Position numbers and translations under genes: made by a program
Assembly: GCA_045593825.1 (NCBI GenBank)
Contig: JAZNXI010000144.1
Coordinates: 1 to 26,437 of the forward strand
Reading direction: 5' to 3'
Length of the DNA stretch: 26,437 nucleotides
Source of the DNA: SIG299 sp045593825
GTDB taxonomy: Bacteria > Bacillota > Clostridia > Lachnospirales > Lachnospiraceae
In this document: positions 8,318-14,825 of the stretch, piece by piece
Position numbering within the stretch: position 1 is the first letter of the stretch
How the letters are laid out: each line of letters begins with the position of its first letter
Notes under the pieces: generated by a model
Seen by the model: the letters and a program-made list of their open reading frames with translations, nothing else
Database searches by the model: none
What the model was told of the DNA's origin: nothing

Positions 8318-8346
8318 ATTCTACCACTTCTGATTTGTCATTGCAA
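8318..8346 (-). promoter_or_regulatory. Promoter of the glycoside-hydrolase-like gene
   Basis: On the minus strand TTGCAA (8346-8341), a 17-bp spacer and TAGAAT (8323-8318) with a TG-type extended -10 (TGG directly before it). The DNA just upstream of the -35 (8347-8369) is nearly pure A/T with A-runs, like an UP element. Since the genes after 8273 are separated by only a few bases, this promoter probably drives the whole block down to 348. Confidence 0.65.
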
Positions 8347-8369
8347 GAACTTTTTAATATTTTTATTTA

Positions 8370-8384
8370 AATTGTCAAACAATT
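8370..8384. promoter_or_regulatory. Perfect 6-bp palindrome, candidate operator (AATTGT-CAA-ACAATT)
   Basis: AATTGT and ACAATT flank a three-base centre. The element starts about 24 bases upstream of the -35 box of the glycoside-hydrolase-like gene and overlaps the first copy of the 13-bp tandem repeat by three bases. This position suits an activator. No regulator is visible beside it. Confidence 0.45.
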
Positions 8385-8420
8385 CTTTTCGCACTATCTT
8401 TTCGTATCATCTTTTCGCAT
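8382..8420. repeat. Three tandem 13-bp repeats
   Basis: Plus-strand copies are ATTCTTTTCGCAC, TATCTTTTCGTAT and CATCTTTTCGCAT, head to tail with no gap, sharing the core TCTTTTCG. They lie between the DUF5662 stop at 8431 and the promoter of the glycoside-hydrolase-like gene. A period of 13 is not a whole helical turn. Either a small repeated protein-binding site or slippage-derived DNA. Confidence 0.7.
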
Positions 8421-8430
8421 CTGAAAGATT

Positions 8431-8979
8431 TTACTCTTCCCAAGGAAACGGCTTCCCTTTCAGCACTTCCTGCTTCAAGTACCGGAAAGTTTCCGTTTCA
8501 CCTTTATCCCGGAGCATGGTTAAGATATATTCCAGCTCTCTTACCGTCTGCTCGTTCATGAGCGGCCGGTCCTTACTGGTAAGCTGATACTCCAGCGGAA
8601 ATCCATCGTTATATTTTTTCCCTTGATAGTTCATGCTGGCAGCCCGGCGGTCCATTACCATTTCCACCAGATATTTTCGCGGCATCGGACGGGATTCGTA
8701 CTGTCTGGTTTCCAGATTCATATCGGTCCAGTACTCGTAATGATGTTTATTGCGTCCCTTATGATGCATCCACGCCTCAGAATAACCCTTGTCCTCACGT
8801 TCCGCGGAAATCGGGCTGCGGTATCCCTGAAAATAACGGACACCGTTGAAAAATTCCGTCGGAGAATATTTGGACATATCGTGAGCGATGCCTCGCCAAT
8901 ATAAGCCTACTTTAAAGCAACCCTGCATAACAAGAATTTTGTGTTTTGTTATTGTTTTGAAATGTTTCCAAAGGTTCAT
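8431..8979 (-). CDS. DUF5662 family protein
   Basis: A 182-residue protein of the DUF5662 family, recognised from LWKHFKTITKHKILVMQGCFKVGLY, then HDMSKYSPTEFF, and HHKGRNKHHYEYW. The conserved histidines and Asp in HD, HH and HHYEYW suggest a metal site like those of HD-type hydrolases, but no activity is known for the family. I place the start at 8979, where the ATG overlaps the last base of the DUF402 stop (TAATG) and GGAGG sits seven bases before it; an in-frame ATG at 9009 would lie inside the upstream gene. Translation is probably coupled to DUF402, whose frame is interrupted, so expression could be affected. No terminator is obvious after its stop. Confidence 0.87.
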   Translation of the reverse strand: MNLWKHFKTITKHKILVMQGCFKVGLYWRGIAHDMSKYSPTEFFNGVRYFQGYRSPISAEREDKGYSEAWMHHKGRNKHHYEYWTDMNLETRQYESRPMPRKYLVEMVMDRRAASMNYQGKKYNDGFPLEYQLTSKDRPLMNEQTVRELEYILTMLRDKGETETFRYLKQEVLKGKPFPWEE

Positions 8980-9524
8980 TATTCTTCCTCCAACAGTTTT
9001 TCTCGCCATTCATTGCAGAATTGCAAAAACTCATTACCCTTCTCCTGCAAAAACCGGTATAACTTCTCTCCCTCTTTTACCGTCTGTCGATACTGTTCCT
9101 CCGTAATCTCATTTTGCTCCAACGCATCGTCAAGCTCGTCCCGGTCCAGTACCAAAATCCGACCGCTATCAAGCAGTACCAAATCCAGATACATATCACT
9201 GAACGTAGGATTTTCCATATCTTCAAAAGAGTTTCCGCCGGTGATATCAAAGTACCCCTGCATAAACCTACCCGTGTCATCAAACATTACCGTCGCCCAA
9301 AAGTACTGCTCCATAAAAGCAACCTGCAGTCAGGAATAACCCGCATCTGCAATCAATACTTTTTCTCCGTTCTCACCGGGCACAAAAAGCGGTTCTGTTA
9401 CCTTCTGAATCTGCAGCAACGAAACTACGCCCTCCATGTCTTGAAACTCACATGGACTTACTGTATATTCACGTTCTAAAATGCGGTGCCAATCGCTGCG
9501 CCGCATATCACGAATATCCTTCAT
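8979..9524 (-). pseudogene. DUF402 family protein gene split by an in-frame TGA
   Basis: Two same-frame pieces, 9524-9330 (64 residues) and 9314-8979 (111 residues), are separated only by a TGA at 9330-9332 and five sense codons. Read through, the product is about 181 residues, a normal length for DUF402, the fold of nucleoside di/triphosphatases and FomD. The N-part ends IADAGYS and the next codons read LQVAF, where DUF402 relatives, as I recall them, have Trp; TGG to TGA is one base change. The C-part holds the conserved FDITGGNSFEDM and MYLDLVLLDSGRILVLDRDELDDAL, with the Asp/Glu metal ligands. TGA is used as a true stop by the methyltransferase and alpha/beta hydrolase genes nearby, so recoding is unlikely. 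The real start may be ATG 9506, with AAGGA nine bases before it. A restart at 9314 could still give a truncated protein. Confidence 0.8.
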
Positions 9525-9539
9525 ACTACTTACTTCTTT

Positions 9540-10223
9540 CTATCCTAAAATAAACTTCTTAATATTCTTTTCCTGCGCTTCCGGGTTCAGTTCCAAAATC
9601 CGGTCATGAATTATTTCATAGGTTTCCTCCACGTCCATATCTGCCGTCAAATCCTCACCCCAGAAATCCTCCACGGTACAAAACACGGTGCTGTTCCAGC
9701 CGTAAGGCTCGCCGTATTTATTAAGCTTTGGCATGCGCCCGCACATGGTAATAAACAAATTTTTCTGCAGGTTCACCAGTGCACGTTCAAACTGGCTGTT
9801 GGTTTCCTTGGTGATGCCGCACTCATTCTTGATGTCATGAAAGGCAATTCTTTTGTTAGCCGCAATCACATCATAAATCTGCTTTTCAAAGTAACTGATT
9901 TTACCGATTTCATACCAATCGTTAAGAGTCATGCCCTGGCGGCGCACCGCCAGAAAATAAGGATACCAGCCCTTGGAGATAAAACCGCTGATACCAAAGA
10001 ACACCTTGGCGTAAGCGATATCTTTGTTTTCTTCCAGCACCCGCATACGCCACTCCCATGGGTCCGTTTCCGGGTCACCGGTATGCCACACAATGTTGCA
10101 TCCGGGCGGCGTACTTTTCCAATCGTATGGAATTACGGCATATATGCCCTTGGCATTGCCTCCTCCCATGGAAAAACCAAACTTATGTATTTCACTACAA
10201 AATTCTTCAAAGGAATTTACCAT
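9540..10223 (-). CDS. Uncharacterised protein, possible winged-helix (AlkZ-related?)
   Basis: A 227-residue protein that I cannot place with certainty. It begins with GFSMGGGNAKGIYAVIPYDW and is rich in Trp, Tyr and Phe (TDPWEWRMRVLEE, KGWYPYFLAVRR). Residues about 105-165 (FEKQIYDVIAANKRIAFHDIKNECGI, then FERALVNLQKNLFITMCG) have the look of a winged helix-turn-helix with a wing, which recalls proteins labelled AlkZ-related, i.e. distant relatives of the AlkZ/YcaQ DNA glycosylases; the QxQ/QxD catalytic motif of true AlkZ is not seen. GAGGG lies seven bases before the ATG. It follows the methyltransferase by four bases and precedes the broken DUF402 gene by 15. Treat any DNA-repair role as a guess. 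Confidence 0.72.
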   Translation of the reverse strand: MVNSFEEFCSEIHKFGFSMGGGNAKGIYAVIPYDWKSTPPGCNIVWHTGDPETDPWEWRMRVLEENKDIAYAKVFFGISGFISKGWYPYFLAVRRQGMTLNDWYEIGKISYFEKQIYDVIAANKRIAFHDIKNECGITKETNSQFERALVNLQKNLFITMCGRMPKLNKYGEPYGWNSTVFCTVEDFWGEDLTADMDVEETYEIIHDRILELNPEAQEKNIKKFILG

Positions 10224-10227
10224 AATT

Positions 10228-10932
10228 TCACCCTCTTTTCCTTGTCACGTAAGTTACAACCTTGGTACTAAGCTCGCTGATACAGCCGTCTCGCGGAATG
10301 TCGTACTGCTGCTCCCGAACTGTAGATTTCAAAACCTCCCAGTCCACAAACGTTTTCTGTAACATATCCTGCAAATTCTGCGTTGGGAGATTCACTTCAA
10401 ACTGTGGAAACAGTTTTTCTCCCGTTTCTTTATTTTTCTCCTGTACTTCGGAATTCACTACCAGACATACGACACCCTGCGGCTTGATACCATCCCGCAT
10501 TTCTTCCAATTTTTCCACAAAGGATTCCTTAGAATCAGTGTGCTCCAAGGCAGAAACTGCTAAAATCATATCGTATGTATTCGGGATAATTTCAAATTCT
10601 TCGATAGGACAAACCGCTCCGTGAATGGATTCTTCCACGCCAAAGCGCTTGGCATTCTCCATAAGCTTTTCTATGGCAAGTTCCAGAATGTCCACACAAT
10701 CTACCCGACAAGAAATATTTTGAAATTGCTTTGCAATGGCAATGCTGTTTCTTCCTACGCCACTGCCTAAATCTAAGGCACAAATTTCTTTATAATCTGC
10801 AAACAAGGGAAATAAATCGGTTACCGTTTTAATTGGTTTGTTCAACCAGCTACCTTCTTTGTAAAGTTCTTCGTTAGAATATAATTCAATATGGGAATTA
10901 CGCTCACTTTCTCTGATGCTTTGTATATTCAT
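10228..10932 (-). CDS. Class I SAM-dependent methyltransferase
   Basis: A 234-residue methyltransferase. Motif I is ALDLGSGVGRNS at about residues 52-63, the SAM-binding glycine loop, followed by the acidic strand end VDCVDIL, which contacts the ribose hydroxyls, and the motif IV-like region MILAVSALEHTDS. The C-terminal part VVCLVVNS and the following strands complete the Rossmann fold. This resembles the Methyltransf_11/TehB-type group acting on small molecules or chalcogen oxyanions; the acceptor is not evident. Its ATG overlaps the TGA of the alpha/beta hydrolase (ATGA), GGGAG sits six bases ahead of the start, and it ends with TGA four bases before the next gene. Confidence 0.9.
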   Translation of the reverse strand: MNIQSIRESERNSHIELYSNEELYKEGSWLNKPIKTVTDLFPLFADYKEICALDLGSGVGRNSIAIAKQFQNISCRVDCVDILELAIEKLMENAKRFGVEESIHGAVCPIEEFEIIPNTYDMILAVSALEHTDSKESFVEKLEEMRDGIKPQGVVCLVVNSEVQEKNKETGEKLFPQFEVNLPTQNLQDMLQKTFVDWEVLKSTVREQQYDIPRDGCISELSTKVVTYVTRKRG

Positions 10933-11741
10933 TTTTTACTCCCAAAAAATTCAAGTACTCTCGGCACAAAATCCTTTGCCTCTTCATAAAGCCCGTGTCC
11001 GTAATCTTCATATATGTACAGCTCACAGTTTGGAATCCGTGCAGCCAGCTCATCGGATGCGGCTCCCGATACAATCTTGTCCTGTCTGCCGCCAAGCACC
11101 AAAGTCGGGCAGGTAATCTTTTCTAACTCCTTATACACATCATGCTTCATTCCAGCTTCCGCCATAATCAGGAAGCGTTCAAAACTCTTTGGCTTGCCCA
11201 CGTTGCCTAGCAGGCCATACATCCAACGGCTTTTCTTGAGATAAGCTTCCGTATAAGAATTCTCTGCCGTATCAATCATAATTTCCTTGTACTTTCCCTC
11301 TTTTGCGTAGTCCATCCACTTACCAATCATCTGTTGCACCGTGTCATTCTGGCGGGCAATGGTTACGGTAAGAATCAGTTTTTCCACCACCTCCGGATGA
11401 TTTATGGCAAGCTGTTCCACAATCATGCCACCAAGGGACACGCCAAGTACCATGGCCTTTTCAATACCAAGCTGCTGCATAGCAAAATAAATATCCTCCG
11501 CCATATCCTTGGTGGTAAAGCCGGCAGGCAGAATATTTCTGCGACTGAAGCAATACACCTTGTACTCCTTTGCTACTGCGCGGTACATCATGGCAAATGG
11601 AATCGCAGTACCTTTTACCGTTTTCAAACCCTCACCAAGCCCGGGAATCATAATCAGAGGCTTGGTTCCGTTTCCAAATACTATGTAATCCATTTCTGTA
11701 TTATCGATTTTAATACTACCGTTTTTTGCACCGTAAAACAT
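10929..11741 (-). CDS. Alpha/beta hydrolase
   Basis: A 270-residue alpha/beta-fold hydrolase with an intact triad: nucleophile Ser102 in GVSLGG, acid Asp221 in GGRQDKIVS and base His249 in YGHGLYEE. The oxyanion-hole region is LIMIPGLGEG near residues 29-38. No signal peptide, so cytosolic; substrate (ester, lactone, amide) unknown. I chose ATG 11741 because AGGGTAGGT precedes it and it lies seven bases after the kinase stop; the long upstream extension to 11828 overlaps that gene and reads as non-family sequence. The stop overlaps the methyltransferase start by four bases. Confidence 0.9.
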   Translation of the reverse strand: MFYGAKNGSIKIDNTEMDYIVFGNGTKPLIMIPGLGEGLKTVKGTAIPFAMMYRAVAKEYKVYCFSRRNILPAGFTTKDMAEDIYFAMQQLGIEKAMVLGVSLGGMIVEQLAINHPEVVEKLILTVTIARQNDTVQQMIGKWMDYAKEGKYKEIMIDTAENSYTEAYLKKSRWMYGLLGNVGKPKSFERFLIMAEAGMKHDVYKELEKITCPTLVLGGRQDKIVSGAASDELAARIPNCELYIYEDYGHGLYEEAKDFVPRVLEFFGSKK

Positions 11742-11748
11742 ACTGCAC

Positions 11749-12270
11749 CTACCCTTCAAATAAGTTCTCATCCGCATCGTACTTCTCTGTAACCAATTTA
11801 TACTCACACCCAAATGCCATACATCCATCCAGGCACTCCTGGTTTATCTGCAAAATCCATTCTTTTGTACAGTCTTCATCCTCGCCCCGGTCTTCGATTA
11901 CACAGGCATATTTCCTGATGTCATCAAAATGATTCTCAATATACTCCTGTGACATAATCAGATATTTGCATCGGATATCCTCCAGGTACTCCCCGTCGAA
12001 ATCATCCTTCCAGTTATACGGAATGTAGCAGCCTTCTATAATCATGTTCTGCTCATTTTCAATAGCAGTTTTTATCATTTCCCGGATGACCGGCCAAAGA
12101 ACCTCCTGCATTTTGTCATCCTGCTCCACATAATTTGGTACTAAGCCGGCCCGTACTATGCCCATTTTCACATGGTCCATGGAAATATAAGGCATCCGAT
12201 ACTTAACCATCAGTTTCTGCGCCAGATTTGTTTTTCCTGTGTGGGACGGACCACCGATTATATATATCAT
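11749..12270 (-). CDS. P-loop kinase-like ATPase
   Basis: A 173-residue nucleotide-binding protein opening with a beta strand and Walker A, GGPSHTGKTN, at residues 6-15. It resembles 2-phosphoglycerate kinase-like and adenylate-kinase-like small kinases: ISMDHVKMGIVRAG follows the P-loop as the substrate-binding part, and MIIEGCYIPYNW is in the Walker B region. Substrate unknown. It is the first gene of the 17-gene minus-strand array, with AGAGGAG about seven bases before the ATG and a promoter at 12306. A perfect inverted repeat lies just upstream of that promoter. MIYIIGG as the very first residues supports the chosen start. Confidence 0.85.
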   Translation of the reverse strand: MIYIIGGPSHTGKTNLAQKLMVKYRMPYISMDHVKMGIVRAGLVPNYVEQDDKMQEVLWPVIREMIKTAIENEQNMIIEGCYIPYNWKDDFDGEYLEDIRCKYLIMSQEYIENHFDDIRKYACVIEDRGEDEDCTKEWILQINQECLDGCMAFGCEYKLVTEKYDADENLFEG

Positions 12271-12305
12271 AACACTACTCCTCTAAGCCTAATTTTACTG
12301 TTTCC

Positions 12306-12311
12306 AGTATA
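12306..12311 (-). promoter_or_regulatory. -10 box of the kinase-led array
   Basis: TATACT on the minus strand about 35 bases before the kinase ATG, followed by GGA. The expected -35 position falls in the right arm of the perfect inverted repeat at 12317-12350 and does not match TTGACA well, so this promoter may need an activator or be blocked by a repressor bound to the repeat. Confidence 0.5.
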
Positions 12312-12316
12312 ATACA

Positions 12317-12350
12317 ATCGGCAAAATAAATACAGATTTATTTTGCCGAT
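12317..12350. repeat. Perfect 15-bp inverted repeat between MATE and kinase genes
   Basis: ATCGGCAAAATAAAT and ATTTATTTTGCCGAT flank the four-base loop ACAG. On the minus strand it follows the MATE stop by about 24 bases but has no T-run after it, so it is a poor intrinsic terminator on that strand; its other reading is an operator overlapping the -35 region of the kinase promoter. Confidence 0.7.
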
Positions 12351-12373
12351 AAAGGAAACATATTTTATTTTTA

Positions 12374-13741
12374 TCAATGCACCCGTTCCAATGCAAAGCT
12401 GAACTTACGGTAGCCTCCCCGAAGGAATCTTACTCCGAAGCACAGGCTTCTGAATCCCCAGTCAATAAACATGGCCATCCAGACACCCACAACGCCAAGA
12501 TTACATCCCTTGGCAAGAATATAGCTGAACAGGATACGGAAGGTCCACATGGAAACCATAGAAGCAACCATGGTGAACTTTACATCGTTGGCTGCACGCA
12601 GGGCATTTGGCAGTACAAAGGACAACGGCCAAACCAAAATGGTGCAAATGGTATGCAGTGTAATCAGCTGTCTTGCAATTTCACCGGTGGCAGGCTCCAG
12701 ATTGTAAATCCAAATCAAACCGTCCAAGCCAAGCATTACAACCACATTAAGTGCAAATAACGCTGCATAGGCAATGAGCAGCAATTTCTTTGTGTAATAG
12801 CGCATCTGCCGTTCGTCATCCGCACCTACGCACTGGCCCACAATCGTAATCATGGCCATACCAAGGGCACTGCCCGGAATAATGGCCACGCTGGCAATGG
12901 TATTTGCCATAGCGTTAGCCGCAATGGCTGTAGTACCAAAGCTGGCGGTGATTCCCTGCACCATCAGCTTACCAATCTGGAACACGCTGTTTTCCAAACC
13001 GTTTGGCACACCGATGGCAAGAATGCGTTTAATAATCTTCCAGTCAAAACCTAAGCGGAAATGAGGGTCAATGTGGATTAAGTTGGTTGGCTTGCGGATT
13101 AAGAGCATAATAACAATGGCCGCCACAATACGGGAGAGCAGCGTAGCCAGAGCAACACCTTCTACGCTCATGTTCATTACAAAAAGGAAGAACGCATTTC
13201 CCGCCACATTGATACCGTTCATTACCAGGGAAACCTTCATGGAAATCTTGGAATTTCCCATAGCACGGAACAAAGCCGCACCGGCATTATACAAAGCCAA
13301 AAATGGAAAGGACACGGCTGAAATATAAAAATAGGTGCGGGCATAACCCATAACATCTGCTTCTACCGTTCCGTAGATTAACTGAAGAATCTGCTTATTA
13401 AAAATCAAGGCAATCGCCATAATAAACAGCGCCATACTTCCCATGGCTACCACTAACTGGTTTGCCGCACGACAGGCTTTTTTTACGTCCTTATGTCCGA
13501 TAAACTGGGACGCCACCACCGCACCGCCGGTTGCCAGCGCACTGAACAAACCAATCATCAGCACTGCAATGGAGTCTACAATGGAGACACCAGACATGGC
13601 CGCCTCGCCTCTGGTGGCAATCATCATGGTATCTGCCATACCAACCGTCATGGCAAGGGTCTGCTCTATAATCAGTGGTATAATCAGCTTCTTTAAATCT
13701 TTTCCGGAAAATAGGGTTCCGACCTGTTCTTTTGCTTTCAT
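12374..13741 (-). CDS. MATE-family efflux transporter
   Basis: A 455-residue integral membrane protein with about twelve hydrophobic segments in two homologous halves, the size and layout of MatE transporters. The first segment contains IIPLIIEQTLAMTVGMADTMMI, the typical N-terminal helix 1, and AVVASQFIGHKD, the loop after helix 2. Such proteins export cationic drugs or metabolites using a Na+ or H+ gradient; the substrate cannot be read from sequence. The start is supported by AGAGG about eight bases upstream. It is in line with, and 31 bases after, the EamA gene on the same strand, so the two transporters are probably co-transcribed. Confidence 0.94.
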   Translation of the reverse strand: MKAKEQVGTLFSGKDLKKLIIPLIIEQTLAMTVGMADTMMIATRGEAAMSGVSIVDSIAVLMIGLFSALATGGAVVASQFIGHKDVKKACRAANQLVVAMGSMALFIMAIALIFNKQILQLIYGTVEADVMGYARTYFYISAVSFPFLALYNAGAALFRAMGNSKISMKVSLVMNGINVAGNAFFLFVMNMSVEGVALATLLSRIVAAIVIMLLIRKPTNLIHIDPHFRLGFDWKIIKRILAIGVPNGLENSVFQIGKLMVQGITASFGTTAIAANAMANTIASVAIIPGSALGMAMITIVGQCVGADDERQMRYYTKKLLLIAYAALFALNVVVMLGLDGLIWIYNLEPATGEIARQLITLHTICTILVWPLSFVLPNALRAANDVKFTMVASMVSMWTFRILFSYILAKGCNLGVVGVWMAMFIDWGFRSLCFGVRFLRGGYRKFSFALERVH

Positions 13742-13772
13742 AACTAACGCCTCTCTCGTCGATTTTCTTCCT

Positions 13773-14663
13773 CTATACTTCTTCTCGTAAAGTATCCTTT
13801 ATCATCAGCACCGTACTGACTGCCATAATCAATAATCCCACATAAAACTGCACTCCCGGACGCTCACCTAAAAGTAACATACTGAATGCCACGCCAAGGA
13901 ACGGTGCAATGGAATAAAAAGCACTTGTCTTTGCGGCACCCAGACTGCTCTGCGCCCGTATGTAAAAGTTAATACTAAGTCCATAAGCTACAAAACCAAG
14001 CAGCAATACTAATGCCATCCATTTTACTGCCGGCAGAGTCTCTCCCACAACAAATGCTACAATCAGGCTTCCCAATCCCGAGAAACAGCCTTTAATCACC
14101 ACAATCTCCACTGCACTTTTATGGCTGATTTTATTGGTACAGTTATTCTCCAGGCCCCAGCATACACTGGCAGCCAAAACAAACAAAGAACCCTCATTAA
14201 ACACAAAGGCTCCGTTACCTTCAAAGCTTAATATGACGCTGGCCGCCACTACCAGAGCAATGGCCATCCAAAGCAGTTTTGATATTTTTTCTTTAAAAAT
14301 AAAAAGCGCAATCAGAGAAGTTGCTACAATTTCAAAATTGTTCAGCAGTGATGCGTTGGCAGAATTTGTCCTGGCAATACCAAGCATCAGAAAAATCGGT
14401 GCCAGAATGTCCAATACCACCATTCCGACAGTAAAAGGAAGCTCCTTCTTTGTCAGTCTCTCCTGAGTCTGCCCTTGGCCGGAAGCTTTTTGCAAAAGAC
14501 CAACTCCCAACAGTCCAAGTCCGGCTCCCAAATAAAGAAAAGCAGCCATCATAGTGGTTCCCACATGCTCCAACAGCAGCTTGGATAACGGTACATTTAT
14601 GGCATATAACGCAGCCGCCAAAATTGCAAGGCCGGTTGCCAAATGTTTATTATGTTTCTTCAT
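13773..14663 (-). CDS. EamA/DMT-superfamily transporter
   Basis: A 296-residue membrane protein with ten predicted helices in two EamA repeats. The first repeat opens with GLAILAAALYAINVPLSKLLL and ends near the RTNSANASLLNNFEIVATSL region; the second opens with GSLFVLAASVCWGLENNC and contains the AKTSAFYSIAPFLGVAFSML segment characteristic of RhaT/EamA permeases. Likely exports or imports a metabolite or amino acid derivative; no substrate inference is safe. It has its own extended -10 promoter upstream and is followed by MATE. The ribosome site is poor (AGAGGA twelve bases away), so its expression may be low. Confidence 0.92.
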   Translation of the reverse strand: MKKHNKHLATGLAILAAALYAINVPLSKLLLEHVGTTMMAAFLYLGAGLGLLGVGLLQKASGQGQTQERLTKKELPFTVGMVVLDILAPIFLMLGIARTNSANASLLNNFEIVATSLIALFIFKEKISKLLWMAIALVVAASVILSFEGNGAFVFNEGSLFVLAASVCWGLENNCTNKISHKSAVEIVVIKGCFSGLGSLIVAFVVGETLPAVKWMALVLLLGFVAYGLSINFYIRAQSSLGAAKTSAFYSIAPFLGVAFSMLLLGERPGVQFYVGLLIMAVSTVLMIKDTLREEV

Positions 14664-14707
14664 TTTTTATGCGGTTCCTCTCCGGTAATTTTTACATACA
14701 ACTTTTA

Positions 14708-14716
14708 AGTATAGCA
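14708..14716 (-). promoter_or_regulatory. Extended -10 promoter of the EamA-MATE pair
   Basis: TGCTATACT on the minus strand, about 45 bases before the EamA start. The matching -35 (TTTATT, 17 bases upstream) is weak, as allowed for extended -10 promoters. It lies 3' of the terminator that closes the giant lipoprotein gene, so the transporter pair should be an independent unit. Confidence 0.5.
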
Positions 14717-14763
14717 CTTTTTCTTCGCATAATAAAGACCTAAATTCCAATAATTCCTCAAAA

Positions 14764-14803
14764 ATAAAACTACGCAGCGGTGCCAGCCACTGCGTAGTTT
14801 TAT
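14764..14803 (-). terminator. Intrinsic terminator of the pectinesterase gene
   Basis: A 14-bp perfect stem (14764-14777 with 14790-14803, core CTACGCAG) with a 12-base loop, about 20 bases after the TAA. On the minus strand the stem ends in TTTTATTTTT, as expected for transcription running leftward. Confidence 0.88.
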
Positions 14804-14825
14804 ATGATATCCAAATTGGAGGGTA

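Noticed and set aside
8382..8420. The 13-bp triple repeat as a CRISPR-like array
   Set aside because: The copies are adjacent with no spacers and there are no cas genes.
9330..9332. The in-frame TGA as selenocysteine or a reassigned Trp codon
   Set aside because: TGA ends two nearby genes, relatives as I recall them have Trp rather than Cys at this place, and I see no clear SECIS-like hairpin directly after it.
9606..10271. A 221-codon plus-strand frame opposite the 9540-10223 gene
   Set aside because: It runs antisense to a frame with proper start, ribosome site and operon spacing, and its composition is typical of a shadow frame.
11334..11792. A 152-codon plus-strand frame
   Set aside because: It is antisense to the alpha/beta hydrolase, whose catalytic triad is intact, so it is not a separate gene.
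348..12270. The enzyme array as an integron or transposon cassette run
   Set aside because: Gaps are too short for attC sites, and no integrase, transposase or terminal repeat is seen.
348..12270. The enzyme array as an antibiotic biosynthesis cluster
   Set aside because: There is no polyketide, peptide synthetase, terpene or RiPP core enzyme; all members are modifying or salvage types.
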